From the NCBI GenBank assembly GCA_020725005.1, contig DYFW01000003.1:1-60512 (forward strand): a stretch of DNA of 60,512 nucleotides, written 5' to 3'. The notes below the pieces were generated by a model. That model saw only the letters and a program-made list of their open reading frames with translations, made no database searches and was not told where the DNA came from. Position 1 is the first letter of the stretch, and each line of letters opens with the position of its first letter. This DNA is from Thiobacillus denitrificans (GTDB lineage: Bacteria > Pseudomonadota > Gammaproteobacteria > Burkholderiales > Thiobacillaceae). The translations under genes and the position numbers were made by a program. This document shows, in pieces, positions 19,283 to 26,681 of the stretch.

Positions 19283-19827
19283 CCATCATGCAAACCGTCC
19301 TGTCCGCCGTCGCCGACGGCACCGTCCACCTCCACGAGATTGCCAACCGCTGCGGCATCAGCCGCCGCCAGGCGCAACTGGCCGCGCTCGCGCTCAAGCG
19401 GCGGCGGCTGCTTGCGCAGGACGGCCTGCGCGGCGCGTACAGCGTCACCGAACTGGGGCGCGCCTGGCTCGCCGACGGCCGCCAGCCCGTGGCCAATGAA
19501 GGCCGCCGCGCCCGCACCGTCACCCGTGGCATCCGCGAACGCGCCTGGTGGCATCTGCGCGCGCACCGTGCCGCCACCCTAAAAGAGCTTCTGTCCACCC
19601 ACGCCAGCCCGGACCTCAAGGCCCCGCGCGTCACCCTGGTCAAGTATTTCAGCGCCCTCGCCCGCGCCGGAATACTCGCCCGGCGCGTGCCCGTGGCGGG
19701 CGGCGAGGCGATCTGGAGCCTCAAGCGAGACCTCGGACCGCGCACCCCGGTGTGGCGCGAAAAGAGCGGAGAAATCTGGGACCCGAACGATGACCGCGTG
19801 CTCAAGGTGGAGCGTGTAAAAAAATGA
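19279..19827 (+). CDS. Winged-helix early protein, unknown
   Basis: A protein of 182 residues (TTG at 19279 overlapping the B stop) or 179 (ATG at 19288). The first 70 residues look like a winged helix-turn-helix (VHLHEIANRCGISRRQAQLAALALKRRRLL); a second similar module may cover about 88-145 (TLKELLSTHA...LVKYFSALARAGIL). It probably binds DNA in early development. The exact role is unknown. Confidence 0.7.
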   Translation: MTIMQTVLSAVADGTVHLHEIANRCGISRRQAQLAALALKRRRLLAQDGLRGAYSVTELGRAWLADGRQPVANEGRRARTVTRGIRERAWWHLRAHRAATLKELLSTHASPDLKAPRVTLVKYFSALARAGILARRVPVAGGEAIWSLKRDLGPRTPVWREKSGEIWDPNDDRVLKVERVKK

Positions 19828-20150
19828 CCACGCCCGCCCGCGATTTAACCCGCGCCCTGCTCGACACCGGCCACACCCTCAAGGGCATCGCCGCCGGCAT
19901 CGGCTACAGCCGCGTGGCCGTCAGCCTGTGGTGGAACGGCCGTTATCCCGCCGACGCCCGCCGGCTGGAGGCCGAAATCCTCCGCCGTTTCGCGGTGCGC
20001 GCCTGCCCCCACGACGGGCTCAACAAGGCCGTCGAAGACTGCGTCAGGAGCGCCCTGCGGCCGCGCCCGTCAGGATTCCCAGACGCCGAAGCCCAGTGGC
20101 TGGCCTGCCAGGCCTGCCCCCACAAACCCAACCCCAAGGAATGCGCATGA
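19824..20150 (+). CDS. HTH protein with C-terminal cysteine cluster
   Basis: A 108-residue protein. An HTH near residues 16-40 (TLKGIAAGIGYSRVAVSLWWNG) is followed by cysteines at CPHDG, EDCVRS, WLACQACPHKPNPKEC, a spacing that could bind zinc or an Fe-S cluster. The start overlaps the previous gene (ATGA). It is probably an early regulator; the family is not recognised. Confidence 0.68.
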   Translation: MTTPARDLTRALLDTGHTLKGIAAGIGYSRVAVSLWWNGRYPADARRLEAEILRRFAVRACPHDGLNKAVEDCVRSALRPRPSGFPDAEAQWLACQACPHKPNPKECA

Positions 20151-20473
20151 ATACTGAACTCAATTACCCCGCCCGTCGCCTCGGCGACGAGGTTTCCCCT
20201 GTCAACGAGCGCGTCTACGACGCCGCCCGCGCGCTCACCGTCGCCCTGCGCCTGGTCGATCATCTCGGCCTGCACATTTTAGCTGTGGAAGCCGACGAGC
20301 GCGGACGCCAGCGCATCCAGATCGTCGGCGACCCGCGCGGCCTGCTGCACGGCGATCTCGTCGGCGTGGTGAGCCGCAACGGCGACCGCCACTACCGCGC
20401 CCATCGCTACGGCGTCGAGATCGTTTGGGTTGAACTCGGGGAAACCGAGAACCGCCGGGCCGAGGCCGCCTGA
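20147..20473 (+). CDS. Small early protein, unknown
   Basis: A 108-residue acidic protein with a beta-rich centre (HILAVEADERGRQRIQIVGDPRG). AAGGA lies seven bases before the ATG, and both ends overlap neighbours, so it is translationally coupled in the early operon. No family is recognised. Confidence 0.65.
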   Translation: MNTELNYPARRLGDEVSPVNERVYDAARALTVALRLVDHLGLHILAVEADERGRQRIQIVGDPRGLLHGDLVGVVSRNGDRHYRAHRYGVEIVWVELGETENRRAEAA

Positions 20474-21024
20474 TGAAAACTGCCTGCCCCGCCTGCGGCG
20501 CAACGTTCAGCCTCGACGCCGTCGTGGGGCACGACGGCGCGCGCGCCCTGGTCGCCGAACTGGCCGCCATCAGCGGCCCGCTCGCCGGGGCCGTGCTGCG
20601 CTACCTCGGCCTGTTTCGCCCGGCCCAGCGCAGCCTCGGCTGGGATCGCGCCGCCCGGCTGCTCGCCGAGCTCGCGCCGATGGTGCGCGACGCCCGCGTC
20701 GAGCGCCGTGGCCGCCAGTATCCCGCACCGCGCGAGGCATGGATCGCCGCCATCGAGCACATGCTCGACCACCGCGACCGCCTCACCCTGCCGCTCAAGA
20801 GCCACGGCTACCTCATCGAAGTGCTCGTCGGCGCGATCGAGCAGCAAGAGGCGCGCGCCGAAGCCCGCAACGAAGATCGTCGCGCCGGGCGCACGCCGGT
20901 GGGCGGCGTGGCGCCGAAACCCGACGCCCCAGCGGTGGAAAAACCGGAACCGCCCCGCGCCAGCGCGGAAACCATCGCGCGCGCGCTCGCCGAGGCAAAA
21001 ACGCTCGTGAAAGGCCAACCATGA
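20473..21024 (+). CDS. Early protein with N-terminal zinc-ribbon-like motif
   Basis: A 183-residue protein opening with CPACGATFSLDAVVGH, half of a zinc ribbon or zinc knuckle. A helical middle follows, then a proline- and alanine-rich linker and a short C-terminal helix. Overlapping TGATG joins it to the gene before, and its 3' end overlaps the next start. Its context in the replication/transposition region suggests DNA binding, but I cannot name a function. Confidence 0.66.
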   Translation: MKTACPACGATFSLDAVVGHDGARALVAELAAISGPLAGAVLRYLGLFRPAQRSLGWDRAARLLAELAPMVRDARVERRGRQYPAPREAWIAAIEHMLDHRDRLTLPLKSHGYLIEVLVGAIEQQEARAEARNEDRRAGRTPVGGVAPKPDAPAVEKPEPPRASAETIARALAEAKTLVKGQP

Positions 21025-21347
21025 CCGCCACCCGCCCCGCCGCCGACGTGCTCGCCGCGCTTTCCGCCCACATCGGCGCAGGCCACGGCATCACCGCCGC
21101 CGAGCTGGCCGACCACCTCGGCATGTTGCCGCGCATGGTGCGCCAGCTGGTGAGCGAGCTGCGCATGAGCGGCCACGCCGTTTGCGGTACCCCGAAAACC
21201 GGCTACTACCTCGCCGAAACCGAAGCCGAACTCGAACAAACCTGCCGGTTCCTGCGCAGTCGTGCGCTCCACAGCCTTGCGCTCGAAGCCGCGCTGCGCA
21301 AAACCCCGCTGCCCGACCTCATCGGCCAGCTCCACCTGCCTACTTGA
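21021..21347 (+). CDS. Winged-helix early protein, unknown
   Basis: A 108-residue protein whose N-terminal 60 residues look like a winged helix (GITAAELADHLGMLPRMVRQLVSELRMSGHAV, then GTPKTGYYLAE as the wing). The C-terminus is helical. It overlaps the previous gene by four bases and is likely an early DNA-binding protein. Confidence 0.68.
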   Translation: MTATRPAADVLAALSAHIGAGHGITAAELADHLGMLPRMVRQLVSELRMSGHAVCGTPKTGYYLAETEAELEQTCRFLRSRALHSLALEAALRKTPLPDLIGQLHLPT

Positions 21348-21357
21348 AAGGATGCTC

Positions 21358-21813
21358 ATGGCAAAAACAGTCCCCCTCAAACTGCCCGACGCCACCCTCG
21401 TCACCGGCGACGACATTATCGGCCGCGACGAATCCCCCGCGCCCGCCGCGCTCGTCCGCGCCGTGCTCGCCGCATGGGAGGCCAAGATCGCGGCCGACGA
21501 CGCGAAGAAAGTTTTCGACGCCGCCCAGGAAGCTGTCATCGACCAACTGCACAGCCCGTGCAGCGTCGTCATACCTGGCGTTTGCCGGATGAACTACAGC
21601 GTGCGCCAGACCGTCAAGGTTGCCGACCCGGAGCGGCTTGCCGCCGTGCTCGGCGAGCGCTACGGCGACCTCGTGGTGGAGAGCATGAGCTACAAGGCCG
21701 AGCCCAGGCTCGTCAGCATGAGCACCGACGCCGACGAACCGCTGCAACCCGCCATCGCCGCCTGCCTCAAGGTGAGCGAAGCCGAAACCCTCACCTTCCG
21801 CGCCGAAAAATGA
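21358..21813 (+). CDS. Early protein, unknown
   Basis: A 151-residue protein: a lysine-rich N-terminus, a helix (AAWEAKIAADDAKKVFDAAQEAV), a short cysteine-containing beta region and an acidic C-terminus. GAAAGGA precedes the ATG at 21358; the in-frame ATG at 21352 is less well placed. It occupies roughly where Mu has gam and neighbours, but I see no convincing Gam similarity. Confidence 0.65.
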   Translation: MAKTVPLKLPDATLVTGDDIIGRDESPAPAALVRAVLAAWEAKIAADDAKKVFDAAQEAVIDQLHSPCSVVIPGVCRMNYSVRQTVKVADPERLAAVLGERYGDLVVESMSYKAEPRLVSMSTDADEPLQPAIAACLKVSEAETLTFRAEK

Positions 21814-21932
21814 ACACTCACCGCAGGCCGGGGTCGGGATGTAACCCCGCCAGAGGGCACGGAGACAGCAAAGCGCAGCCAGGCGACCCACTCGCCGAAA
21901 TGCCGCCGGGAACCCTCACCCTCAACCCATAG
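21810..21932 (+). CDS. Possible 40-residue early peptide
   Basis: A short reading frame overlapping the previous stop (ATGA) and ending in MPPGTLTLNP. Composition is like its neighbours, but no family or strong ribosome site is seen, so it may be chance. Confidence 0.25.
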   Translation: MNTHRRPGSGCNPARGHGDSKAQPGDPLAEMPPGTLTLNP

Positions 21933-21972
21933 GGCGGCAACACCTTGCCGCCGAAACAGAAAGGAATGCACC

Positions 21973-22248
21973 ATGAAAAAGCAAGATCTCATCGACGCCG
22001 TCGCCGACCACACCGGCATGAAAAAAACCGCCGTCGCCGAAGTGCTCGAATGCGCCTTCGACCGCCTCGCCCAGGCCCTGCAAAGCGACGGCGAAGCCAG
22101 CCTGTGGGTGCTAGGCAAGCTCAAGACCGCGCAGCGCGCCGCGCGCGCCGGGCGCAACCCGGCCACCGGCGAGGCCATCACTATCCCCGCCAGAACCGCC
22201 GTTAAATTCTCACCCAGCAAAGCGCTCGACAACCTGCTCAACCCTTGA
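21973..22248 (+). CDS. HU/IHF-family DNA-bending protein, phage-encoded
   Basis: A 91-residue HU-family protein: MKKQDLIDAVADHTGMKKTAV, the arm region with GRNPATGEAITIPA, and the C-terminal FSPSKALDNLL. Length and motifs are complete. Mu relies on host HU and IHF to assemble the transpososome and early enhancer, so a phage copy in the early operon probably serves its own transposition. AAAGGA precedes the ATG. Confidence 0.9.
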   Translation: MKKQDLIDAVADHTGMKKTAVAEVLECAFDRLAQALQSDGEASLWVLGKLKTAQRAARAGRNPATGEAITIPARTAVKFSPSKALDNLLNP

Positions 22249-22288
22249 CCCACCGCCCCGCCTGCTGGCGGGGCCACCGGAGAAAAAC

Positions 22289-22735
22289 ATGGCAAGCCTC
22301 AATCAGATGCAGATCATCGGCAACGTCGGCAAAGCCCCCGACCTGCGCTACCTCGCCAGCGGCGACCCCGTCTGCGCCATCAGCGTTGCCACCAACGAAA
22401 AGCACAAAGACAAACAGGGCAACTCTATTGAGACCACCGAATGGCACCGCGTCGTGCTCTTCGGACGCCAGGCGGAGATTGCCGCGCAATACCTGGTGGC
22501 CGGGTCACAGGTATTCATCCAGGGCCGGCTGCGCAGCCGCGACTACCAGGACAAACAAGGCGAGACCCGGCGCATCGTCGAGGTGCTCTCCGACAAACTC
22601 GTTCTGCTCGGACCCGCCAAGCCCGCCCAGCCCCGCGTCGGTGGCGACAGCGGGCGGCTCGACAAGTATCACCAAGCGCCCGCGCCGGCCAGCGCAGGCC
22701 CCTTCGCAGACATGGCCGACGATACCCCGTTCTGA
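22289..22735 (+). CDS. ssb: Single-stranded DNA-binding protein
   Basis: A 148-residue SSB with a full OB fold (MQIIGNVGKAPDLRYLASGD, EWHRVVLFGRQAEIAAQYL, GSQVFIQGRLR) and the acidic recruiting tail ending DDTPF. It protects single-stranded DNA and recruits host repair and replication proteins during replicative transposition. The end overlaps closely with the next gene. Confidence 0.95.
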   Translation: MASLNQMQIIGNVGKAPDLRYLASGDPVCAISVATNEKHKDKQGNSIETTEWHRVVLFGRQAEIAAQYLVAGSQVFIQGRLRSRDYQDKQGETRRIVEVLSDKLVLLGPAKPAQPRVGGDSGRLDKYHQAPAPASAGPFADMADDTPF

Positions 22736-22737
22736 CC

Positions 22738-23169
22738 ATGAAACCCGCCCGCACTGCCGACGCCCTGCGCAAAAGCGAGCTTGCCCAGATCCACCTGGCC
22801 AAAAAGCAGCTCGCCATGACCGACGATGCCTACCGCGCCATGCTGTGGGCCGTCGCCCGCGTCAAGAGCGCCGCCGACCTCGACTGGACAGGCCGCAAGC
22901 GCGTTCTCGATCACATGGCCGCCTGCGGCTGGAAGAAAAAGAGCGCCCGCGCCAGCGGCGGCGGGCCCAACGCCGCCCAGATCGCCAAGGTGCGCGCCGT
23001 GCTGATTGCAATGGGGCGGCTGCCCGACCGCTACGCCGACGCTATCGCCGAGCGCATGTACCGGGTCAAGCGCTTTGTGTGGCTCGACGCCCAGCAACTG
23101 CGCGGCCTCATCGCCGCGCTCGAAGCCGAAAAGGCGCGCCGATCCGCGCCAGAGACCGGGAGCGCCTGA
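22738..23169 (+). CDS. gemA: GemA/gp16-like regulatory protein (DUF1018)
   Basis: A 143-residue protein: KSELAQIHLAKKQLAMTDDAYRAMLW and the later DYAD-type helical part match the gp16/GemA family of Mu-like phages, which lies just before mor. In Mu, GemA affects host DNA topology and gene expression. It starts two bases after ssb and overlaps the activator gene by one base. Confidence 0.85.
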   Translation: MKPARTADALRKSELAQIHLAKKQLAMTDDAYRAMLWAVARVKSAADLDWTGRKRVLDHMAACGWKKKSARASGGGPNAAQIAKVRAVLIAMGRLPDRYADAIAERMYRVKRFVWLDAQQLRGLIAALEAEKARRSAPETGSA

Positions 23170-23540
23170 TGCCCCGCGCCGACCTCGCCCCCCTCATCGC
23201 CGTCATCGGCCAGCGCGCCGCCGCCGCCCTGGTGGCCGCGCGTCCCGGCCAGACGCTCGCCGTGCCAGCCCGCCCCAGCGGGCGCGGCTGGGGCGAACTG
23301 GTGGCGATGGTGGGCGCGGATGCGGCCGGTAAACTCGTGCGCGCGATGCCGCGCGTTGAAATCTACATCCCCAAAAACGATGGCGAGCTGATCCGCCAGC
23401 GAAACGCACGCATCCGTGCGCAATACGACGCCGGCGCCCGTGTGCAGGACCTCGCCCTGGAACACCGGCTCACCGAACGCTGGGTTTACGACATCCTGGG
23501 GCGCAGCGACGAAGACGATGCCCAGCTGGCGCTGTTTTGA
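23169..23540 (+). CDS. mor: Mor/C-family transcription activator
   Basis: A 123-residue activator. The C-terminal half holds the Mor family helix-turn-helix (RIRAQYDAGARVQDLALEHRLTERWVYDIL); the middle carries VEIYIPKN, like the beta strand Mor and C insert in the minor groove. It is the only member in the window and lies directly before the first late control region, where Mu has C. It most likely binds the dyad TGAACCGCTTCA found before all three late blocks, doing the work of Mor, C, or both. Confidence 0.88.
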   Translation: MPRADLAPLIAVIGQRAAAALVAARPGQTLAVPARPSGRGWGELVAMVGADAAGKLVRAMPRVEIYIPKNDGELIRQRNARIRAQYDAGARVQDLALEHRLTERWVYDILGRSDEDDAQLALF

Positions 23541-23543
23541 CCA

Positions 23544-23612
23544 GCGGACAGCGGACAGCCGACAGCCGACAGCGGACAGCCGACAGCCGACAGTCCGCTG
23601 TCCGCAGTCGGC
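23544..23612. repeat. Heptad repeat array 1 (upstream of the lysis block)
   Basis: Seven head-to-tail copies of GC(G/C)GACA at 23544-23592, then three units in the opposite orientation (GTCCGC, TGTCCGC, AGTCGGC) to 23612. The two orientations can pair as a hairpin. Confidence 0.85.
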
Positions 23613-23628
23613 TGGCCGGCTGGCCATC

Positions 23629-23671
23629 TGAACCGCTTCACCGCGCCCTTGCCGCGCGCGCGCGCGAGCAT
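23629..23671 (+). promoter_or_regulatory. Late promoter 1 (Plys-like)
   Basis: Dyad TGAACCGCTTCA (23629-23640), an alternating GC tract and a -10-like GAGCAT (23666-23671). The dyad centre is 43.5 bases before the amidase ATG and 31.5 before the -10, the same as in the other two copies. No Shine-Dalgarno precedes the ATG, so the transcript may be leaderless. Confidence 0.7.
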
Positions 23672-23677
23672 GGGCGC

Positions 23678-24187
23678 ATGACTCGCCCCATCACCGCCAT
23701 CGCCATCCACTGCGCCGCCACGCCCAACGGCCGCACGCTGTTCACCGGCAAGCCCGGCGAGCCGGGATTTCGCACGCCGGTGGACGAGATCAACGCCTGG
23801 CACCAGGCGCGCGGGTTCAAGCGCGCGCCGGCGGCGCTCGCCAAAACCAACCCGCGCCTGTGCTGCATCGGCTATCACTACGTGATTTACACCAACGGGG
23901 CCATTGCCAGCGGCCGCGCCGAGGCCGAGGTGGGGGCGCATGTGGCTGGCTTCAACGCCAAATCCATCGGCGTGTGCCTGGTGGGCACCGACCGGTTCAC
24001 ACCCGAGCAGTGGGCGGCGCTTGCCGATCTGGTGCGTGGGTTGCAAAAACGCTACCCGCAGGCGCGGGTGCTCGGGCACCGGGATTTCCCGGATGTAAAA
24101 AAATCCTGCCCCGGGTTTGCCGTGGCGGACTGGCTGGCGGGCGGCATGGCGCCGCTGGCCGGGCATGTGCTGGAGGGCGCGGCATGA
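23678..24187 (+). CDS. N-acetylmuramoyl-L-alanine amidase (endolysin)
   Basis: A 169-residue amidase of the T7-lysozyme/Amidase_2 type. Zinc ligands are visible as His in AIHCAAT, His in GYHYVIY and Cys in GHRDFPDVKKSCPGF. The start is the ATG at 23678, the first after the late control region, with no Shine-Dalgarno. It cuts the peptide from the glycan at lysis. There is no signal peptide, so a holin is needed to let it through the membrane. It opens the first late operon, where Mu has lys. Confidence 0.93.
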   Translation: MTRPITAIAIHCAATPNGRTLFTGKPGEPGFRTPVDEINAWHQARGFKRAPAALAKTNPRLCCIGYHYVIYTNGAIASGRAEAEVGAHVAGFNAKSIGVCLVGTDRFTPEQWAALADLVRGLQKRYPQARVLGHRDFPDVKKSCPGFAVADWLAGGMAPLAGHVLEGAA

Positions 24188-24195
24188 TCCGGCTG

Positions 24196-24420
24196 TCATT
24201 TCACGAGCGCGAGCCCGTCGTAACCTTCTTCGGGGTAAATCATGTCGATGTCGAGGTGCTCGGCACCACGATCAATCTCAAACCCGGCGCCGGGCGCAAG
24301 ATCGAAACGCACGACCGTGCCGCCATCGAAACGCAAAACCGCCCGGCAGGGCAAGGGCTGAAGGTTGTTGATCGTGAATAGCCTGTCACCCGGTATTTCA
24401 ACGTGTGTTGTTTTTTCCAT
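24196..24420 (-). CDS. Small antisense protein, unknown
   Basis: A 74-residue leftward protein (MEKTTHVEIPGDRLFTINN...). AGGA lies five bases before the ATG and codon use is like real genes of the region. Its beta-rich sequence has no membrane segment. It sits antisense in the lysis operon, so it would be expressed apart from the late genes. A rightward frame over the same bases (ATG 24184, 65 codons) is a weaker alternative. Confidence 0.5.
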   Translation of the reverse strand: MEKTTHVEIPGDRLFTINNLQPLPCRAVLRFDGGTVVRFDLAPGAGFEIDRGAEHLDIDMIYPEEGYDGLALVK

Positions 24421-24497
24421 GTCCGTCCTGTCGGTTGTTGTGAGAGACGCCGATTATCGCGCCTGCGCGGGACGGACGCCCTTTTTCGAGGCCGGGC

Positions 24498-24758
24498 ATG
24501 TCTGAGCCGGACCACTATACCGCCTCGATCTGCGCGCGCCTGTGCCTGCGCCGCCACGCCCACGCCGATTCGCCCGAGGCGGCGATGGATGCAGCCAAAT
24601 TGGCCATGACGCGCGCGGTTCGCGCGGCGGTGGACGTGGCGCACGCCGAGGATTGCGAGGTTGAAATCACCGGCGATTACCTGGTGACCTACCCGAGCGT
24701 GATTGAAGAGCCGTCGCGCGCCGATGTCATTCGTCCATTCGAGGAGTCCGCGCCATGA
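24498..24758 (+). CDS. Small protein in the lysis block, unknown
   Basis: An 86-residue protein with a helical first half (ARLCLRRHAHADSPEAAMDAAKLAMTRAVRAA) and an acidic beta-like C-terminus. Its stop overlaps the hydrolase start (ATGA). No family is recognised. Confidence 0.58.
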   Translation: MSEPDHYTASICARLCLRRHAHADSPEAAMDAAKLAMTRAVRAAVDVAHAEDCEVEITGDYLVTYPSVIEEPSRADVIRPFEESAP

Positions 24759-25354
24759 TCCTGGATACCCCCGGCAGCCCCCGCAGAATCGTCGTCGTCC
24801 ACGGCATCCACGCCCGCGAGGGGCAGTCCAACGTGTGGCGGTTGAAACCGTATCTGGAACTGGACGGCCACCAGGTCGAGGTGTTCGAGTACGGCTTCGT
24901 CGGCGCGCTGTGGGCGCGTTTCGCCAACCCCGGCGTCGCCCGGCGGCTGGCCGCGCGCGTCGCCATCGAGCCGCCGCTGGATTACGTATGCCACTCCAAC
25001 GGCGCGGCGGTGCTGTATCTGGCCATGCGCGATCACGGCCTGCGCGCCCGGCGCGTGAGCCTCATCAATCCGGCGCTGGACGCCGACATTCGCCTGCCCC
25101 ACGCCGCCGCCACCGACATCTACTACAACGCCGGCGACACCGTGGTGGGGCTGGCGAGCCTGCTGCGCCGCCACTACTGGGGGCGCATGGGCAATGCGGG
25201 CTGGATGGGGCCATTCGACCCCGCCATCACCAACATCGACTGCGCCCACACCCCCGGCATGCCGCCGCTCGACGGCCACCTGGATTTTTTTACCCCGGGC
25301 AAGCTCGATCAGTGGGGGCGCTACCTGTCCATCCGCCATCGGAGATCCGCATGA
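24755..25354 (+). CDS. Alpha/beta-hydrolase-like protein in the lysis block
   Basis: A 199-residue protein with the fold marks of an alpha/beta hydrolase: strand-turn VVVHGIHAR, a nucleophile elbow DYVCHSNGAAVLYLAM (C-H-S-N-G, a variant of GxSxG) and a late GHLDFF that may hold the catalytic histidine. It has no signal peptide. Lying between the amidase and lipoprotein genes, it may be an esterase acting on the envelope at lysis, as LysB does in mycobacteriophages; that comparison is inference. It overlaps neighbours at both ends. Confidence 0.72.
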   Translation: MILDTPGSPRRIVVVHGIHAREGQSNVWRLKPYLELDGHQVEVFEYGFVGALWARFANPGVARRLAARVAIEPPLDYVCHSNGAAVLYLAMRDHGLRARRVSLINPALDADIRLPHAAATDIYYNAGDTVVGLASLLRRHYWGRMGNAGWMGPFDPAITNIDCAHTPGMPPLDGHLDFFTPGKLDQWGRYLSIRHRRSA

Positions 25355-25638
25355 AACGCCTCGCCCTCATCCTGCCGCTGCTGCTGGGCGGCTGCGCCAG
25401 TTTCGATCTTGCCCAGGGTCAGGTCGCAGCCTACGGCGCGCGCGCCGCCGACGATACCCGCGAATCCGCGGAATACATGCTGTGCCACGGCATCACCGTG
25501 GGCGCGTGGCGGCGGGCCTACGGGGCCGACCCGATGCGCGCGCAGGGCTGGGCGCTGCTGTGCGCGCCGCCTGCCGCCCTGCCGCTGCCGCCCGTGCCAG
25601 CCCCCGCCCTGCCCCAGCCCGGAGAGCCGCATGGATGA
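25351..25638 (+). CDS. Lysis-block lipoprotein, o-spanin-like
   Basis: A 95-residue lipoprotein: signal peptide and lipobox (LLLGG-C at residue 15), then a short periplasmic part and a proline-rich tail (PPAALPLPPVPAPALPQP). Small proline-rich lipoproteins in lysis cassettes are often the outer-membrane spanin (Rz1). No obvious Rz partner is seen, so this is tentative. Confidence 0.68.
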   Translation: MKRLALILPLLLGGCASFDLAQGQVAAYGARAADDTRESAEYMLCHGITVGAWRRAYGADPMRAQGWALLCAPPAALPLPPVPAPALPQPGEPHG

Positions 25639-25834
25639 GCTAGACCGCGCCCAGGCGCGCGAGGAAGAAATGCGCGCCGACGCGCTTAAAAAGCGCTATC
25701 CCAGCCTGCCCTATACCGGGCACTGCCACTGGTGCGGCGACATCACCGGCGGCGGACGCACCTTTTGCGGGGCGGAATGCCGCGACGACTGGCAGCGCGA
25801 GCGGGAAGCCGCGCGCCGCGCGGGGCGGGCATGA
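25631..25834 (+). CDS. Small C4 zinc-finger protein
   Basis: A 67-residue charged protein with four cysteines spaced CHWC...FCGAEC, suited to zinc. It resembles the small zinc-finger proteins found beside lysis genes in Mu-like phages. The target is unknown. It overlaps the lipoprotein gene by eight bases. Confidence 0.65.
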   Translation: MDELDRAQAREEEMRADALKKRYPSLPYTGHCHWCGDITGGGRTFCGAECRDDWQREREAARRAGRA

Positions 25835-25838
25835 GCGC

Positions 25839-25952
25839 ATGGACAGACGCATCCGGGGCCTGCTCGCGGGCTGGCTCGCCTGGGCCGGGGCCACGCTCAT
25901 GGTGTGGGCCATGAAATTACTCGACAACAAGGAGCCGCATGATGGCCAATGA
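25839..25952 (+). CDS. 37-residue single-pass membrane peptide
   Basis: A small frame starting at the second ATG after the zinc-finger stop. It reads MDRRIRGLLAGWLAWAGATL and continues with VWAMKLLDNKEP, giving a basic N-terminus and one membrane helix. It overlaps the next gene's start. Holin or accessory lysis function is possible from its place. Confidence 0.45.
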   Translation: MDRRIRGLLAGWLAWAGATLMVWAMKLLDNKEPHDGQ

Positions 25953-26172
25953 CGAACACAGCCTGCTGCTGGGCGAAATCAAGGGCAAACTCGAAATGCT
26001 CACCGACACGGTGGGCAACCTGGCCGATGGAACCCAGCGCCTGGACGAACGCCTGGGCAAGCTGGAAACCCGCGCTGCGGCACATGGCGCGCTGGCCGGC
26101 GGGCTGATTTCCGTGGGACTCGCGCTCATCATCGAAAAAATCAAGTCGATGACGGGGATGGGCGGGGCCTGA
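25942..26172 (+). CDS. Coiled-coil protein with C-terminal membrane helix (XhlA-like)
   Basis: A 76-residue protein: a coiled-coil (LLLGEIKGKLEMLTDTVGNL, TQRLDERLGKLETR) followed by a hydrophobic helix (ALAGGLISVGLALIIEKI). This is the layout of XhlA-type lysis/holin-associated proteins. AAGGAG is seven bases before the ATG at 25942 (an ATG at 25939 is alternative). It is probably part of the lysis machinery. Confidence 0.65.
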   Translation: MANDEHSLLLGEIKGKLEMLTDTVGNLADGTQRLDERLGKLETRAAAHGALAGGLISVGLALIIEKIKSMTGMGGA

Positions 26173-26175
26173 CCA

Positions 26176-26676
26176 ATGGCGCACAGCAAAACCGTGCGCG
26201 ACGCCGTGCGCACTGCGTATGTCCACGAGGGCCTGCCGCTGCCGCGCATTTCCGAGCTGCACGGCGTATCCCAGCCGGTGATCCGCCAGTGGAAGGCGCG
26301 CGCCAAAAAGCAGGGCGACGACTGGGATCGCGCGCGCACCGCCAGCGAGGTGGGCGCGCGCGGCGTGGCCGAGGCCAGCGAGGCCATGCTGATCCGCTAT
26401 CTGCGGCAGGCGCAGGTGCTGATGCCCAAGATCGAGGACGATCCAGACATCGCTACGGCGGACAAGATCAAGCTCATGGCCATGCTCTCTGACAGCTACA
26501 GCAAAATGACCGCGAGTTTTGCCCGCGCCAACCCCAAGATCAACCAGCTTACACTGGCGATGGACGTGGTGCGGCTGCTGGCCGACTACGTCATGGAAAA
26601 CCACCGGGAGCATGCAGCCGAACTGGTGGCAGTGCTTGAAGGCTTCGGCCCCACGTTGACGGCCAGGTACGGGTAA
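26176..26676 (+). CDS. Terminase small subunit (DUF1804)
   Basis: A 166-residue protein with an N-terminal HTH (LPRISELHGVSQPVIRQWKARAK) and helical oligomerisation region, matching DUF1804, the small terminase of B3-type transposable phages. It recognises the packaging site near the left end and loads the large subunit encoded next, six bases on. Confidence 0.85.
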   Translation: MAHSKTVRDAVRTAYVHEGLPLPRISELHGVSQPVIRQWKARAKKQGDDWDRARTASEVGARGVAEASEAMLIRYLRQAQVLMPKIEDDPDIATADKIKLMAMLSDSYSKMTASFARANPKINQLTLAMDVVRLLADYVMENHREHAAELVAVLEGFGPTLTARYG

Positions 26677-26681
26677 AGGGC

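Noticed and set aside
21358-21813. Mu Gam-like end-protection protein
   Set aside because: The position is roughly right, but the sequence lacks the Gam coiled-coil pattern, so I left it unnamed.
23541-23612. Heptad arrays as CRISPR repeats
   Set aside because: Units are 7 bp with no spacers between them; there are no cas genes in the window.
24184-24381. Rightward 65-codon frame after the amidase
   Set aside because: It overlaps the leftward gene at 24196-24420, which has a better ribosome site and more gene-like sequence. It was not listed separately.
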